A stretch of DNA of 59,236 bases from Variovorax sp. JS1663 (GCF_002157355.1 NZ_LYMK01000045.1:1-59236); one strand, 5' to 3'; positions 43,500-52,800 are shown, numbered from the stretch's first letter. Notes: generated by a model from the letters alone, not told the origin. Program-made: numbers and translations.

Positions 43500-44126
43500 C
43501 TATGCCGTCGTCGCGCGGCGTTGATTTCTATCGATCACGTCAGCCGCAAACGGCACGAACGGAAGCGGCCCCAGAACGTTCAAAGGGTCGATTCTGTACT
43601 TTTCCCGCGTTCCTTTTTTCCCGGCAGTGAGCGACTTCCATATCTCGAAGTGGAGATGTGGGTAGGCTGCATCTCCGTTGCCGCTGATGCCGGTCAGTCC
43701 AATCAGGTGAGCCTTTTGTATCGGTGAGTCCTTCTTGACGTAGGTTTCCGCAAGGTGAGCGTAGAGCGAGAACCAGTTGCCCTTGTGACGGATCAACACG
43801 GCATTGCCCCAGTCTGTTGCGTCTTTCGGCAGGATCCACTCCACAACGCCGGGGGCGACCGCAAAGCAAGGCGTGTTTTGCTCAGCGAAAAGATCCACCC
43901 CGCCGTGGAACTTCGTTCGCGGCTTGCCGGAGCCGTCGGCTCGGACATATCCATAGGTGCCACCCACGAGCAACTGCAGATAGCGATCACATCGCAAGAA
44001 GCACTTGCGCAGCGGCAGATTCGTCGCGCAGGGCTGCGTCGGGGCCTTCGGGCTCGTGGAAGGAAGTGTGGCCATGGTGATTCGTCGAGTGCTGCCCTGA
44101 GTGGCGATTTTTGAAGCTTGGCTCAT
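43500..44126 (-). CDS. M23 (LytM-type) peptidoglycan endopeptidase without signal peptide
   Basis: This 208-residue protein has all zinc-site motifs: HGGVD (H74, D78), the YAHL His at 124, and PHLHFEI (H157, H159). These enzymes cleave peptide cross-links in peptidoglycan. The N-terminus (MSQASKIATQGSTRRITMAT) is not a Sec signal, which is odd for a wall enzyme. It resembles T6SS- or phage-type M23 effectors that travel by another route. ATG 44126 overlaps the caspase-like stop (ATGA). The DNA is visibly less GC-rich than its neighbours. ATG 44075 is a shorter alternative. Confidence 0.85.
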   Translation of the reverse strand: MSQASKIATQGSTRRITMATLPSTSPKAPTQPCATNLPLRKCFLRCDRYLQLLVGGTYGYVRADGSGKPRTKFHGGVDLFAEQNTPCFAVAPGVVEWILPKDATDWGNAVLIRHKGNWFSLYAHLAETYVKKDSPIQKAHLIGLTGISGNGDAAYPHLHFEIWKSLTAGKKGTREKYRIDPLNVLGPLPFVPFAADVIDRNQRRATTA

Positions 44127-46015
44127 CTCTTCGGCAACGCAACCAGCTCTTGCCTGTCGTATTGTTCGATCATCCCGTTGGCGAGCCGCACCTTGGTCTC
44201 GTGAATGATGTCTGCGTCAATCCCCGGGGCGAGCCAGATGTCGCGCTCCAGCGCCGCGCGGCGATCGAGGTTGAAGCCACGCGCTTCGATCTTGTAGGCC
44301 TCGAAGCGGCCGGCAGGTACCGTGACGGTTTCCTTGCCCACCACTTTGAGCTGGTACCTGAAGGTGTTGTAGGTGCCGCGCTCGCGCGACTGGCGGAACA
44401 TCGTGATCCATTTCTTTCCGACATACAGCTCGGCCGGATAGAACTGCCGCGGGCTGTCCATGGCGCCGCGCTGGTTCTTGACCACGTTGCCCATGCCGTC
44501 GGACACGTATTCACCGCCGTTGTACGTGACCTCGTCCTTTGCAAGGTCGATGCCGGTCACGCGCAGTTCGAGCGGCGCCGCCGAGCCGTTGAAGCGGTTG
44601 ACGACCTGGTACTTGAACACGTCGCCAAGCTGGAAGCGACGCACGTACTCGTACGAACCCTGGTAGGTGGGCGTGGCGGGGACCGTGAGGTCCTGAGGCA
44701 GATCGACGGCGACGTCTTTGGATGCAGCGACTTGCTGGAGAACAACGGGTGCGGCTTGCGCGGCGGGTGGCGCGGCTGCAAGCTCGACGGCAGGTTCCGC
44801 CTGCTCCGGGGCCGCCGCTGCGGGCGGCATTCCTGGCGGGCTCGTGCTGGCGACGGCAACCGGTGGCGTCTCGGGCGCCGCCGCCGGCGGTGCTGCAGAT
44901 GGCGGCATCGCGGCAGATGTCTGCTGCGCATCGGGCGGGACTGGCGCCGGCGCCTCTTCCGTCGCCCGCGTGACGGGCATCGTCGCTGCAGCCAGCACCA
45001 TCTTGTCGGGTGGCGCCACGCTCGGCGATTCGGGAACATGCAACTGCGCGAGGCGGGGCCGCGGCGCCAGAGCGCGAAGCAGCGCGTTGAGCCGGGCCTG
45101 CGCCAGCTCGCTCACATTCCCGCTCGGAAATTCGCGCAGGAAGGCCGCCAGTGAATCGACGCTGTTGGTGGTCTTGGCAACGCGCCAGGCGTCGATCTCC
45201 TTGTCCAGCAACGCCTCCTGCTCGGCATTCGACAAGGCCGTGCGGCGTTGCGGCGGATAGATATAGAGATCCTCCTCGAGCGAGGTGCTCTCCCATGGAA
45301 TCTGCCGACCGCGGGATGCCAGCCGCACGCCCAGGCGCACGCGCTTGAATGCGTCTTCCACGCGTACGCCCTTCACCGACAGCTCGCGCAACAGGTAGGT
45401 GGTGTAGAGCCCGTTGCGGCCCGCGCCATCGCTGGCCACACGGCCCGGACCCGTCGCGTAGGCGAGCAGGCTGCCTGCGGGTGCGTCGTACTGGCTCAGG
45501 CCCTTTGCAACTGGCCGGAAGGCGTTGCCGAAGGGATCGTCGCGGCAGGCGTCGAGGATCATCAGGAAGTTGCGGTCGCGCGTACGCGCCATCTCGGTCG
45601 TCAGCTCCGAGACGTCGACCGCCATCTGCGCCACGTCCTCGGCCGACTGCACATTCGCGTCGACCGGAACCAGGAAGTTGCGCCAGGCCTGCTGGGCACC
45701 GTGGCCCGCGTAGTAGAAGACGCCGACCCTCGTCCGCTTGTCCTTCAGCGTCTCGCCGAAGTCCTGCAGCGTCTCCAGCAGTTGGACCTTGGTGGTCTCC
45801 AGGCGCAATTCCACCTGGAAGCCCGCCTGCCTCAAGAGCTCGGCCATGTCGCGTGCATCGTTGACCGAGTTCTCCAGCGCACCGGCCCGGTAGGCGGAGT
45901 TGCCGATCACCAGGGCCACGCGCTCGGCGCCAGGGGCGGGACTGGCGTGGACGACGGCTGCGGCCGCTGCCAGTGCGCCGGCAGCCAGCCAGGATGCAGC
46001 GACACGGCTGTTCAT
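44123..46015 (-). CDS. Exported metacaspase-like protein (peptidase C14) with C-terminal beta domain
   Basis: This 630-residue protein has a Sec signal (WLAAGALAAAAAVVHAS). A caspase p20-like domain follows: RVALVIGNSAYRAGALENSV, catalytic His 105 in VFYYAGHGAQQ and Cys 157 in MILDACRDDPFG. A helical part (EIDAWRVAKTTNSVDSLAAF) precedes a 150-residue Pro/Ala-rich linker. The C-terminal domain (YEYVRRFQLGDVFKYQVVNR, then VTVPAGRFEAYKIE) resembles DUF3108-like beta sandwiches. It starts 5 bases after the DUF5648 lipoprotein gene and overlaps the M23 gene. Substrates are unknown. Confidence 0.88.
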   Translation of the reverse strand: MNSRVAASWLAAGALAAAAAVVHASPAPGAERVALVIGNSAYRAGALENSVNDARDMAELLRQAGFQVELRLETTKVQLLETLQDFGETLKDKRTRVGVFYYAGHGAQQAWRNFLVPVDANVQSAEDVAQMAVDVSELTTEMARTRDRNFLMILDACRDDPFGNAFRPVAKGLSQYDAPAGSLLAYATGPGRVASDGAGRNGLYTTYLLRELSVKGVRVEDAFKRVRLGVRLASRGRQIPWESTSLEEDLYIYPPQRRTALSNAEQEALLDKEIDAWRVAKTTNSVDSLAAFLREFPSGNVSELAQARLNALLRALAPRPRLAQLHVPESPSVAPPDKMVLAAATMPVTRATEEAPAPVPPDAQQTSAAMPPSAAPPAAAPETPPVAVASTSPPGMPPAAAAPEQAEPAVELAAAPPAAQAAPVVLQQVAASKDVAVDLPQDLTVPATPTYQGSYEYVRRFQLGDVFKYQVVNRFNGSAAPLELRVTGIDLAKDEVTYNGGEYVSDGMGNVVKNQRGAMDSPRQFYPAELYVGKKWITMFRQSRERGTYNTFRYQLKVVGKETVTVPAGRFEAYKIEARGFNLDRRAALERDIWLAPGIDADIIHETKVRLANGMIEQYDRQELVALPKR

Positions 46016-46020
46016 GATGC

Positions 46021-48795
46021 CTAGTTGAACCGGGCGGTGCTGTAGACGCGGAAGCGTGCGTTCGTCGAACCGACGCCGGCCTGCCGAAAGCCCATGCCGG
46101 CGTACCCCGCGATCTCGATGGCATTGGGGTCTGCACAGGATGTTCCTGCTGCGGCGGTGCTGGGTGGCTGAGCGCTCACGGCGTCGACGTCGGCGTTGAT
46201 GATCCTTGCGCCATCGGTGACGAACACCGAGTCCACAGGTGCGGCTGTTCCGTTGATGGGGTACCACTGGAACTGGAAGAAGCAGCGGGGAGGGGCGATC
46301 AAGCCCGGATCGAAAGCGGACGACGCCGCGAATTTGTTGTGTGGCAGCAGTTCCAGGTATTTGGGGGGCATCACGGGCGCCAGGATCCGGGCCGTCTCCA
46401 CCCAGTCGGGCGTGCCCGTCGTATTGCTCGTGAGGAAGTATTCGATGGTGTAGCGGCTATAGGCCTGCATCGACGAATAGTCGGTCAGCGGCGCATCGGC
46501 GTGGTCTGGACTGCCAGCGCCCCAGGAGGGGTTGGCTGTAGGCTGGCTGTCGGCGGTCTTCTCTATTCCAAGGTAGAAGATCGGCCGGGTTCTGGCGTTT
46601 GTCATGCTCCCTGCGGTGATCTCGCCCGTCTTGTTGTGCGGCGTGAAGAAACGCCCCGCGCCGGGTGCCGTGGTAGGGGAAAGCACCAGGCCGGCGCTGG
46701 GCAGTCCCGGGCCCTTGACCCGCGCCGCCCGGAGATCGGCGGACACATAAGAACGCGTCGCGACATCGAAGCGCAACGGCGAGACTCGGATCTCCAGAAG
46801 GGATTCATACGTATGCGGCAAGAAACTCCAGAGGGCCAAGTGCCACTGGAACGCATACTGATAGCCAGGCTGGATCGAGGCGTCGAAGCGCTTCTGGTTG
46901 CCGCCCAATATCCAGTTTCCCGCTTTGGCCCTGGGGCTTGTCGTCGTCACGAATGACATCATGGTGGTGTAGCGAACGCGCCCGGCCACGTTGCCGGCCA
47001 GCGGACCGGTGCGCGGCTGGTCCACCGTGAATTCCACGATCGTTGCAGCAGATTCGGGCGGTGCGCTGCTTGCCGGGAAGTTGACGAGGATGGCGGGGTT
47101 GCTCAAGGTGCTGCCTTGCACGGCCGAGCGATCCGCCTCGCTGTACAGCGTGCGATAGGCTTCGGCGAGGTCCTTGCCGTTCTCCCTGAAGCCGGGCGAT
47201 ACCAGCCGGCTGCCATCGGCGTCGGCGCACTCCGGGTCGGCGGCGCGCGCTGCGGAGCTCAATGCGAAACACCGGTTCATCTCGTTCATCCAGGCCGTGA
47301 TCTTCGCGAAGGCCAGCGCCGGGCTGCTCTCCGTGGCGACTGCGCTGGGCGCCAGCGGGGTACTGGCCGTGATCAGGCTCGGCGTCACGCTGCCATCCGC
47401 ATTGGTCTGCGCGGCAGTCAGCTTGGTGCGCAACTGCGTCGCGCCGGTGGTCGGCTCGCGTGAATGGGTGATCGATTCGATGACCGCATCCACGCCCTTG
47501 CCGTCCAGCTCATAGATCGACCGCATCGGGTCGAAAGCGCTGCTGTCGGAAATGCCCGCCACAGCGAGCGCGGCCTTGGAAGATTCGACGAGGTTGCTCG
47601 TGGCCGTTGCGAGCCTGCTCAGATCCAGTTGCGAGCCGACCACGCGCTTGTCCGTGCTGCCCGCACTGGGCGCCAGCACGTCGGAGGCGATCTTGTCCGT
47701 CAGCGGGTTGACGTTGAGGCGGATCGCCATCCCCGTGGGGACCTGTTCCGCCGTGGTGCTTGCAAGCACGTTGCCGCCCGCATCGATGACCTGCAGGAGC
47801 AGGGGTGGCCTGATGGTCGCCGTCCTGAACTTGAGCAGGAACCTCCCGTTCGCATCGGTGGTGCCGCGGGCCACTTCGGGGTCGGGCGGAGGGGCGCCCG
47901 TATAGTTGGGCGGGACGACAGGAAGCGGCGTGGCGTCCTTGAGGATCACCGTGACACGGCGCAGTGGCGAGCCGTCGCCGGCCGAGCCCCCCACGCCGCC
48001 ATCGCCCCCTGCATCGCCGCCGACGCCGCTGGGATCGATGGCCCACAGACCCAGGACCCTGCTGAGGTCCACCGGTTCAGCTGGTTGCAAAGGTGCCACC
48101 GTTGCCGTCTCCGTCCATGCGTAATAGCCGATGCCCTCGGGTGTGAACTGGGGAAATCTCGCGCGAACGTCAGCCTCCTCTTGCGCCGAGATGGTGTAGA
48201 AGTGCGTTCCCGTGCTCGCGTTGTAGAACCGGTACATCGGGATGCCCGACCCGTCGCCGCCGGTCGCTGCATACCAGGCCGGCCCATCGAACACGTAGAC
48301 GGCGGCAAGGGTGTTGATCACCGTATCCCGCTCGGCCTCGCCGATGGTGTAGAAGTGCGTGCCGGTCCTCACGTTGTAGAACCGATAGACAGCGTTGAGT
48401 CCGGGTTGAGGGGCGGCATATGCAGTGAACCCCACACCCTCGTAGTTGAACTGCGGGAACCGGACCATGACCATGTCGCGCTCTTCGGCCGACATGGTGT
48501 AGAAGTGCGCGTTGGTCCTCGAGTTGTAGAAGCGGTAGATGGGCGTTCGGGGCCCGGTCAACGCGACGGGCCCCGCCTGGGCAGCGGCTGGGGCCGATGG
48601 CGCACTCGCAACGACTTGCGCGCTTTCCTTTGTCGGCGCAGGTAGCGCCACTGGTGCATTGCTGCCGCTGGCACCGCTGGCAACGTCGCCACCACCGCTA
48701 CCGCCACCACCACCGCCGCATCCGGCAATCAATGCCGCGCAAAGAAGAGGTGCCGTCAAGGCGCCGATGCGCGCCGCCGCAGTCCGCACAGACAT
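46021..48795 (-). CDS. Large lipoprotein with three DUF5648 repeats
   Basis: This 924-residue surface-type lipoprotein has signal LTAPLLCAALIAGCGGGG (lipidated Cys at about 26) and a Gly/Ser/Ala-rich tether. Three repeats follow at about residues 86-128, 136-178 and 187-228, each with YRFYN..T..HFYT and a terminal G.G.YAW/TAY-like strand (DUF5648). An Ig/carboxypeptidase-like segment (TTDANGRFLLKFRTATIRPP) and about 500 residues with no recognised domain complete it. ATG 48795 has GGAGGG 9 bases upstream. It is the first gene of the lipoprotein/metacaspase/M23 operon. The likely role is binding at the cell surface. Confidence 0.85.
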   Translation of the reverse strand: MSVRTAAARIGALTAPLLCAALIAGCGGGGGGSGGGDVASGASGSNAPVALPAPTKESAQVVASAPSAPAAAQAGPVALTGPRTPIYRFYNSRTNAHFYTMSAEERDMVMVRFPQFNYEGVGFTAYAAPQPGLNAVYRFYNVRTGTHFYTIGEAERDTVINTLAAVYVFDGPAWYAATGGDGSGIPMYRFYNASTGTHFYTISAQEEADVRARFPQFTPEGIGYYAWTETATVAPLQPAEPVDLSRVLGLWAIDPSGVGGDAGGDGGVGGSAGDGSPLRRVTVILKDATPLPVVPPNYTGAPPPDPEVARGTTDANGRFLLKFRTATIRPPLLLQVIDAGGNVLASTTAEQVPTGMAIRLNVNPLTDKIASDVLAPSAGSTDKRVVGSQLDLSRLATATSNLVESSKAALAVAGISDSSAFDPMRSIYELDGKGVDAVIESITHSREPTTGATQLRTKLTAAQTNADGSVTPSLITASTPLAPSAVATESSPALAFAKITAWMNEMNRCFALSSAARAADPECADADGSRLVSPGFRENGKDLAEAYRTLYSEADRSAVQGSTLSNPAILVNFPASSAPPESAATIVEFTVDQPRTGPLAGNVAGRVRYTTMMSFVTTTSPRAKAGNWILGGNQKRFDASIQPGYQYAFQWHLALWSFLPHTYESLLEIRVSPLRFDVATRSYVSADLRAARVKGPGLPSAGLVLSPTTAPGAGRFFTPHNKTGEITAGSMTNARTRPIFYLGIEKTADSQPTANPSWGAGSPDHADAPLTDYSSMQAYSRYTIEYFLTSNTTGTPDWVETARILAPVMPPKYLELLPHNKFAASSAFDPGLIAPPRCFFQFQWYPINGTAAPVDSVFVTDGARIINADVDAVSAQPPSTAAAGTSCADPNAIEIAGYAGMGFRQAGVGSTNARFRVYSTARFN

Positions 48796-49069
48796 GTGAT
48801 GCCCTCCAGCGAGCAGGCCCAGAAATGACAGGGCGATCTTTTCTTTGGGTCTCGCCGACGCAATCGTCGAGTGAAGCGCGCATCGGCGCATCAACCAAAA
48901 GTACTACACATTGTTGGAGATGCCAATGGCTCGAGCCGGGAGCCAAGGAGGCGCAGGACCCCTGGCAGGCTTCGGAGGACAGGAAGAACGCGGGACGCCG
49001 GGTTGGCCATCCCGCCGTCCTGCGTGCAGCCAGCCCAGGCGCGCAGGGCTGGCGCCGCGATCGGCAATT
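48796..49069. other. Intergenic region before the lipoprotein operon
   Basis: These 274 bases hold no convincing gene. Toward the lipoprotein gene there is an AT-rich patch (48893-48915) with AAGTACTACACA, probably its promoter. The rest is GC-rich without a clear hairpin terminator for the 3-hydroxybutyryl-CoA dehydrogenase gene, which reads toward it. Confidence 0.4.
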
Positions 49070-49918
49070 TCAGTAGGTGTAAACCCCGCGCCCGGTCTTG
49101 CGCCCCAGTTGCCCGGCCGCCACCATCTCCTTGAGCAGCGGGCACGGTCGGTACTTCGAATCCCCGAACTCCTTCAGGTACACCTCCATCACCGCCAGGC
49201 ACACGTCCAGCCCGATCATGTCCGCCAGCGCCAGCGGACCGATGGGCTGGTTGCAGCCCAGCTTCATGCCGGCATCGATGTCCTCGGCCGTGGCCAGCCC
49301 CTCGGCCAGCACGAAGAAGGCCTCGTTGATCATCGGCACCAGGATGCGGTTGACCACAAAGCCCGGTGCGTTCTTCACCGTGATGGGCGACTTGCCCAGC
49401 CGCTCCGCCAGAGCCTTGACCGCGTCGTGCGTGGCGTCGCTGGTCAGATAGCCGCGGATGATCTCGACCAGGGCCATCATCGGCACCGGGTTGAAGAAGT
49501 GCATGCCGATGAAGCGGTCGGGCCGGGAGGTCGCGGCGGCCAGCTGAGTGATGGAGATCGAGGAGGTGTTGGAGGCGATGATCACCTCCGGCGCCAGCAG
49601 CGCCTCGGCCTGCTGGAGGATCTTGAGCTTGAGCTCGTGGTTCTCGGTGGCCGCCTCGATCACCAGCTGCGCGGCCTTCAGGTCGTCGTAGTTCGTCGAG
49701 CCCTTGATCAGCGCCAGCGCCGCATCCTTCTGCGCGGTGCTGAGCTTGTCCTTCTTGATCAGCCGGTCGAGGCTGCCGGCCACGGTGGCCAGGCCCTTGT
49801 CGACCGCGGCCTGCGCGATGTCTACCATGACCACGTTGACGCCCGCCACTGCGCAGGCCTGGGCGATGCCGTTGCCCATGGTGCCGGCGCCGATGATGCC
49901 GACGGTCTGGATTGCCAT
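49070..49918 (-). CDS. 3-hydroxybutyryl-CoA dehydrogenase
   Basis: This 282-residue enzyme oxidises 3-hydroxyacyl-CoA with NAD+ (or the reverse). The Rossmann motif VGIIGAGTMGNGIAQACAVA opens the protein, an acidic MVDIAQ follows beta-2, and SNTSSISITQLAAATSRPDR, GMHFFNPVPMMALVEIIRG (catalytic His) and NAPGFVVNRILVPMINEAFF follow. Length and motifs match the PaaH/HbdA group used in fatty-acid, PHB or phenylacetate metabolism. ATG 49918 is chosen for the family start. It is divergent from purT. Confidence 0.96.
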   Translation of the reverse strand: MAIQTVGIIGAGTMGNGIAQACAVAGVNVVMVDIAQAAVDKGLATVAGSLDRLIKKDKLSTAQKDAALALIKGSTNYDDLKAAQLVIEAATENHELKLKILQQAEALLAPEVIIASNTSSISITQLAAATSRPDRFIGMHFFNPVPMMALVEIIRGYLTSDATHDAVKALAERLGKSPITVKNAPGFVVNRILVPMINEAFFVLAEGLATAEDIDAGMKLGCNQPIGPLALADMIGLDVCLAVMEVYLKEFGDSKYRPCPLLKEMVAAGQLGRKTGRGVYTY

Positions 49919-50046
49919 TTCGAGTGCTCCTTGAACTGAAAACCCACGATTGTGGAACAGCAGGCGCGGCGCGGGTGTTGCCGGCGGTGACAGCCGCGGT
50001 GATTCAAAATGCCGGGCTTCCCTCCCTCCCACCGCGACGACCTCCC

Positions 50047-51261
50047 ATGACCACCCTCGGCACCCCTCTGTCCCCCACCGCCACCCGCGTGATGCTGCTC
50101 GGCTCCGGCGAACTCGGCAAGGAGGTGCTGATCGCGCTGCAGCGCCTGGGCGTGGAAACCATCGCGGTCGACCGCTACGAGAACGCGCCCGGGCAGCAGG
50201 TCGCACACCATGCCCGCACCATCACCATGAGCGACCCGGCGCAGCTCAAGGCGCTGATCGAGGCCGAGAAGCCCCAGCTGGTGGTGCCCGAGATCGAGGC
50301 CATCGCCACGCCGATGCTGCAGCAGCTGGAAGAGGCCGGCACCGTGCGCGTGATCCCGACAGCACGCGCCGCGCGCCTGACCATGGACCGCGAAGGCATC
50401 CGCCGCCTGGCCGCGGAGACACTGGGCCTGCCGACCAGCCCCTACAAGTTCTGCGATTCGCTGGCCGAGCTGCAGGCCGCGATCGATGGCGTGGACGGAA
50501 AGGCAATTGGCTACCCCTGCATCGTCAAGCCCGTGATGAGCAGCTCCGGCAAGGGCCAGAGCAAGATCGACGGACCGGACGACGTGCAGAAGGCCTGGGA
50601 CTACGCGATGGCCGGCGGCCGCGTGAGCCATGGCCGGGTGATCGTCGAGGGCTTCATCGACTTCGACTACGAGATCACGCTGCTCACCGTGCGTGCCCTG
50701 GGCGCCGACGGCCAGGTGCAGACGCAGTTCTGCGCGCCCATCGGCCACGTGCAGGTCAGCGGCGACTACGTGGAGAGCTGGCAGCCGCATCCGATGTCGC
50801 CCGCCGCGCTGGCAAAGGCGCAGCGCATCGCGCAGGCGGTGACGGCCGATCTCGGCGGCCAGGGCCTGTTCGGCGTCGAGCTCTTCGTCAAGGGCGAGGA
50901 GGTCTGGTTCAGCGAGGTCAGCCCGCGCCCGCACGACACCGGCATGGTGACCATGGCCACCCAGTGGCAGAACGAATTCGAGCTGCATGCGCGCGCGATC
51001 CTGGGCCTGCCGGTGGACACCACGCTCAAGAGCCCGGGCGCGAGCGCGGTGATCTACGGCGGCGCGGATGCCCGGGGCATCGTGTTCGACGGCGTGGACC
51101 ACGCGCTGCAGGTGCCCGGCACCGAACTGCGCCTGTTCGGCAAGCCCGAGAGCTTCGTCAAGCGCCGCATGGGCGTGGCGCTGGCGCATGCGGACGACGT
51201 GGAGGCCGCGCGCCGCAACGCCAAGGAAGCCGCCTCGCGCGTCAAGCCGCGCGCCGCCTGA
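50047..51261 (+). CDS. purT: Formate-dependent phosphoribosylglycinamide formyltransferase
   Basis: This 404-residue ATP-grasp enzyme makes formyl-GAR from GAR, formate and ATP in purine synthesis. Diagnostic stretches are VMLLGSGELGKEVLIALQRL, VDRYENAPGQQVAHHART, VVPEIEAIAT, CIVKPVMSSSGKGQS (ATP loop), VEGFIDFDYEITLLTVRA and VEVSPRPHDTGMVT-like SEVSPRPHDTG. Length is right. ATG 50047 is used, as the match to known PurT starts. It is followed 25 bases later by an esterase gene. Confidence 0.98.
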   Translation: MTTLGTPLSPTATRVMLLGSGELGKEVLIALQRLGVETIAVDRYENAPGQQVAHHARTITMSDPAQLKALIEAEKPQLVVPEIEAIATPMLQQLEEAGTVRVIPTARAARLTMDREGIRRLAAETLGLPTSPYKFCDSLAELQAAIDGVDGKAIGYPCIVKPVMSSSGKGQSKIDGPDDVQKAWDYAMAGGRVSHGRVIVEGFIDFDYEITLLTVRALGADGQVQTQFCAPIGHVQVSGDYVESWQPHPMSPAALAKAQRIAQAVTADLGGQGLFGVELFVKGEEVWFSEVSPRPHDTGMVTMATQWQNEFELHARAILGLPVDTTLKSPGASAVIYGGADARGIVFDGVDHALQVPGTELRLFGKPESFVKRRMGVALAHADDVEAARRNAKEAASRVKPRAA

Positions 51262-51286
51262 TCCCCCACATCCCCAGGAGACCGCC

Positions 51287-52228
51287 ATGCTGCATCCCCA
51301 GGCCCAGGCCTTCATCGACCTGCTGATCGAGCGCAAGGTGCCGCCGACCCACACGCTGCCGGTGACCGATGCACGCAGCTTCTACCGCGAGCGGCGCGCC
51401 ATCACCCAGCCCGCGCCGGGCGAGGTGGCCGAGGTGCGGGAGCTGAGCGCGCCGGGGCCGCAGGGTCCGATCCCGCTGCGCTTCTATCGTCCGCTGGGCA
51501 GCGCGGCCGGCGCGCTGCTGCCGGTGCTGGTCTACTACCACGGCGGCGGCTGGACCATCGGCGACCTCGACACCCACGACACGCTGTGCCGCGCGCTGTG
51601 CAATCAATCGGGCTGCGCGGTGGTGGCCGTGGACTACCGCATGGGGCCGGAGCATCGCTTTCCCGCGGCCGTGAACGATGCACTGGCCGCGACCCGCTGG
51701 GTGCACAACCAGGCGCAGGCGCTGGGCGTGGACGCCGCCCGCCTGGCGGTCGGCGGCGACAGCGCGGGCGGCAATCTCGCGGCGGTGGTGGCGATCGCCG
51801 CGCGCGATGCCGGCGACCTGCCCATCGCCTTCCAGCTGCTGATCTACCCGGCCACCGACATGCGCCGCGTGCACCCCTCGCACACCAGCAATGGCCAGGG
51901 CTATGTGCTGACCCGCGACACCATCCGCTACTTCCACGACCACTACATCACCGACCCGGCGCACGACCTGGACTGGCGCGCCTCGCCGCTGCTGCACCCC
52001 GACCTCTCGCGCCTGCCGCCCGCCCTGGTGCTGACCGCGGGCTACGACCCGCTGCGCGACGAGGGGCTGGACTATGCGCGCGCGCTCACCGCGGCCGGCA
52101 ACCGCGCCGCGTACCTCTGCTTCGAGCGCCAGATCCACGGCTTCATCACCATGGGCCGGCTGCTCGACGAGGCGAACACGGCCGTGTCGGTCTGCGCGGC
52201 CGAGCTGCGGCGCGCGCTGGCGCCCTGA
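51287..52228 (+). CDS. Alpha/beta hydrolase, hormone-sensitive-lipase (esterase) family
   Basis: This 313-residue esterase has the HSL-family oxyanion motif YYHGGGWTIGDLD, nucleophile elbow GGDSAGGNLAA, acid TAGYDPLRDEGLDYA and catalytic His in QIHGFITMG. No signal peptide is present, so a cytoplasmic carboxylesterase is likely. Ribosome-binding site AGGAG lies 8 bases before ATG 51287. It follows purT in the same direction and may be co-transcribed, though functions seem unrelated. The gene ends 14 bases from a convergent small gene. Confidence 0.94.
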   Translation: MLHPQAQAFIDLLIERKVPPTHTLPVTDARSFYRERRAITQPAPGEVAEVRELSAPGPQGPIPLRFYRPLGSAAGALLPVLVYYHGGGWTIGDLDTHDTLCRALCNQSGCAVVAVDYRMGPEHRFPAAVNDALAATRWVHNQAQALGVDAARLAVGGDSAGGNLAAVVAIAARDAGDLPIAFQLLIYPATDMRRVHPSHTSNGQGYVLTRDTIRYFHDHYITDPAHDLDWRASPLLHPDLSRLPPALVLTAGYDPLRDEGLDYARALTAAGNRAAYLCFERQIHGFITMGRLLDEANTAVSVCAAELRRALAP

Positions 52229-52242
52229 CAAGCTGTGAACCT

Positions 52243-52485
52243 TCAGCGCGGCGGCAGCTGGATCACGTTGCAGCTGCTGCCGCCGCTGCTGGCGCCGTAC
52301 TCGGCGCGGCAGACCAGGATGCGGTTCTTCACCGGATCCAGCATCCAGGCGACCGAGGATTCGCCGGTGCCCGAGACGCCCAGCGGGACCAGCGGGGTCG
52401 ATGCCGGCGCAGGTGCCGATGCAGGCGCGGCATGGATGGGCATCGCGAACGCAATCGCGGCGAGGGCCAGGAATCTGTACGGCAT
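52243..52485 (-). CDS. Small secreted protein of unknown function
   Basis: This 80-residue protein has a Sec signal (MPYRFLALAAIAFAMPIHAA). A Pro/Ala/Ser-rich stretch follows, then a short domain with two Cys (ILVCRAEYG and GSSCNVIQLPPR) that may form a disulfide in the periplasm. AAGGAGA precedes ATG 52485. No family is recognised. It lies downstream of the tautomerase gene on the same strand with a 75-bp gap. Confidence 0.7.
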   Translation of the reverse strand: MPYRFLALAAIAFAMPIHAAPASAPAPASTPLVPLGVSGTGESSVAWMLDPVKNRILVCRAEYGASSGGSSCNVIQLPPR

Positions 52486-52560
52486 GGCGGTCTCCTTGCG
52501 GGTCGGGCTGGGACGGGCACTATCGCCCGCACACCCGCCGCACGCAACCGCACGCCGGGG

Positions 52561-52764
52561 TCAATCGGCCTTCGCCGGCGCCGGGTCGCTCCACAGCCTG
52601 CCGCCGGTGGCCCAGTCCTGCTTCTGGATGTCGAAGAACAGGATGTCGACGGACTCGGGCGAGGCGCCGATCGTGCGCACGGCGGCTTCGGTCAGGGCCT
52701 GCGCGAAGGCGCGCTTCTGCTCGACGGTGCGGCCTTCGAACATTTCGACGCGGATGGTGGGCAT
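52561..52764 (-). CDS. 4-oxalocrotonate tautomerase-family protein
   Basis: This 67-residue protein begins M-P-T-I-R-V-E-M; removal of Met exposes the catalytic Pro-1 typical of tautomerases. The EGRTVEQKRAFAQALTEAAV helix and ESVDILFFDIQKQDWATGGR strand fit the beta-alpha-beta fold, and the C-terminal end is slightly extended. It would isomerise an enol/keto acid. It starts 36 bases after the class II aldolase gene on the same strand, suggesting a shared small-molecule pathway. Confidence 0.88.
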   Translation of the reverse strand: MPTIRVEMFEGRTVEQKRAFAQALTEAAVRTIGASPESVDILFFDIQKQDWATGGRLWSDPAPAKAD

Positions 52765-52800
52765 GGTGTCTCCAGGGGAAGTGAAAGGGTTGTGGATGGT

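Noticed and set aside
44718..45260. A 180-codon Gly/Ala-rich rightward frame opposite the caspase-like gene
   Set aside because: It mirrors the Pro/Ala linker of the caspase-like protein and has no independent support.
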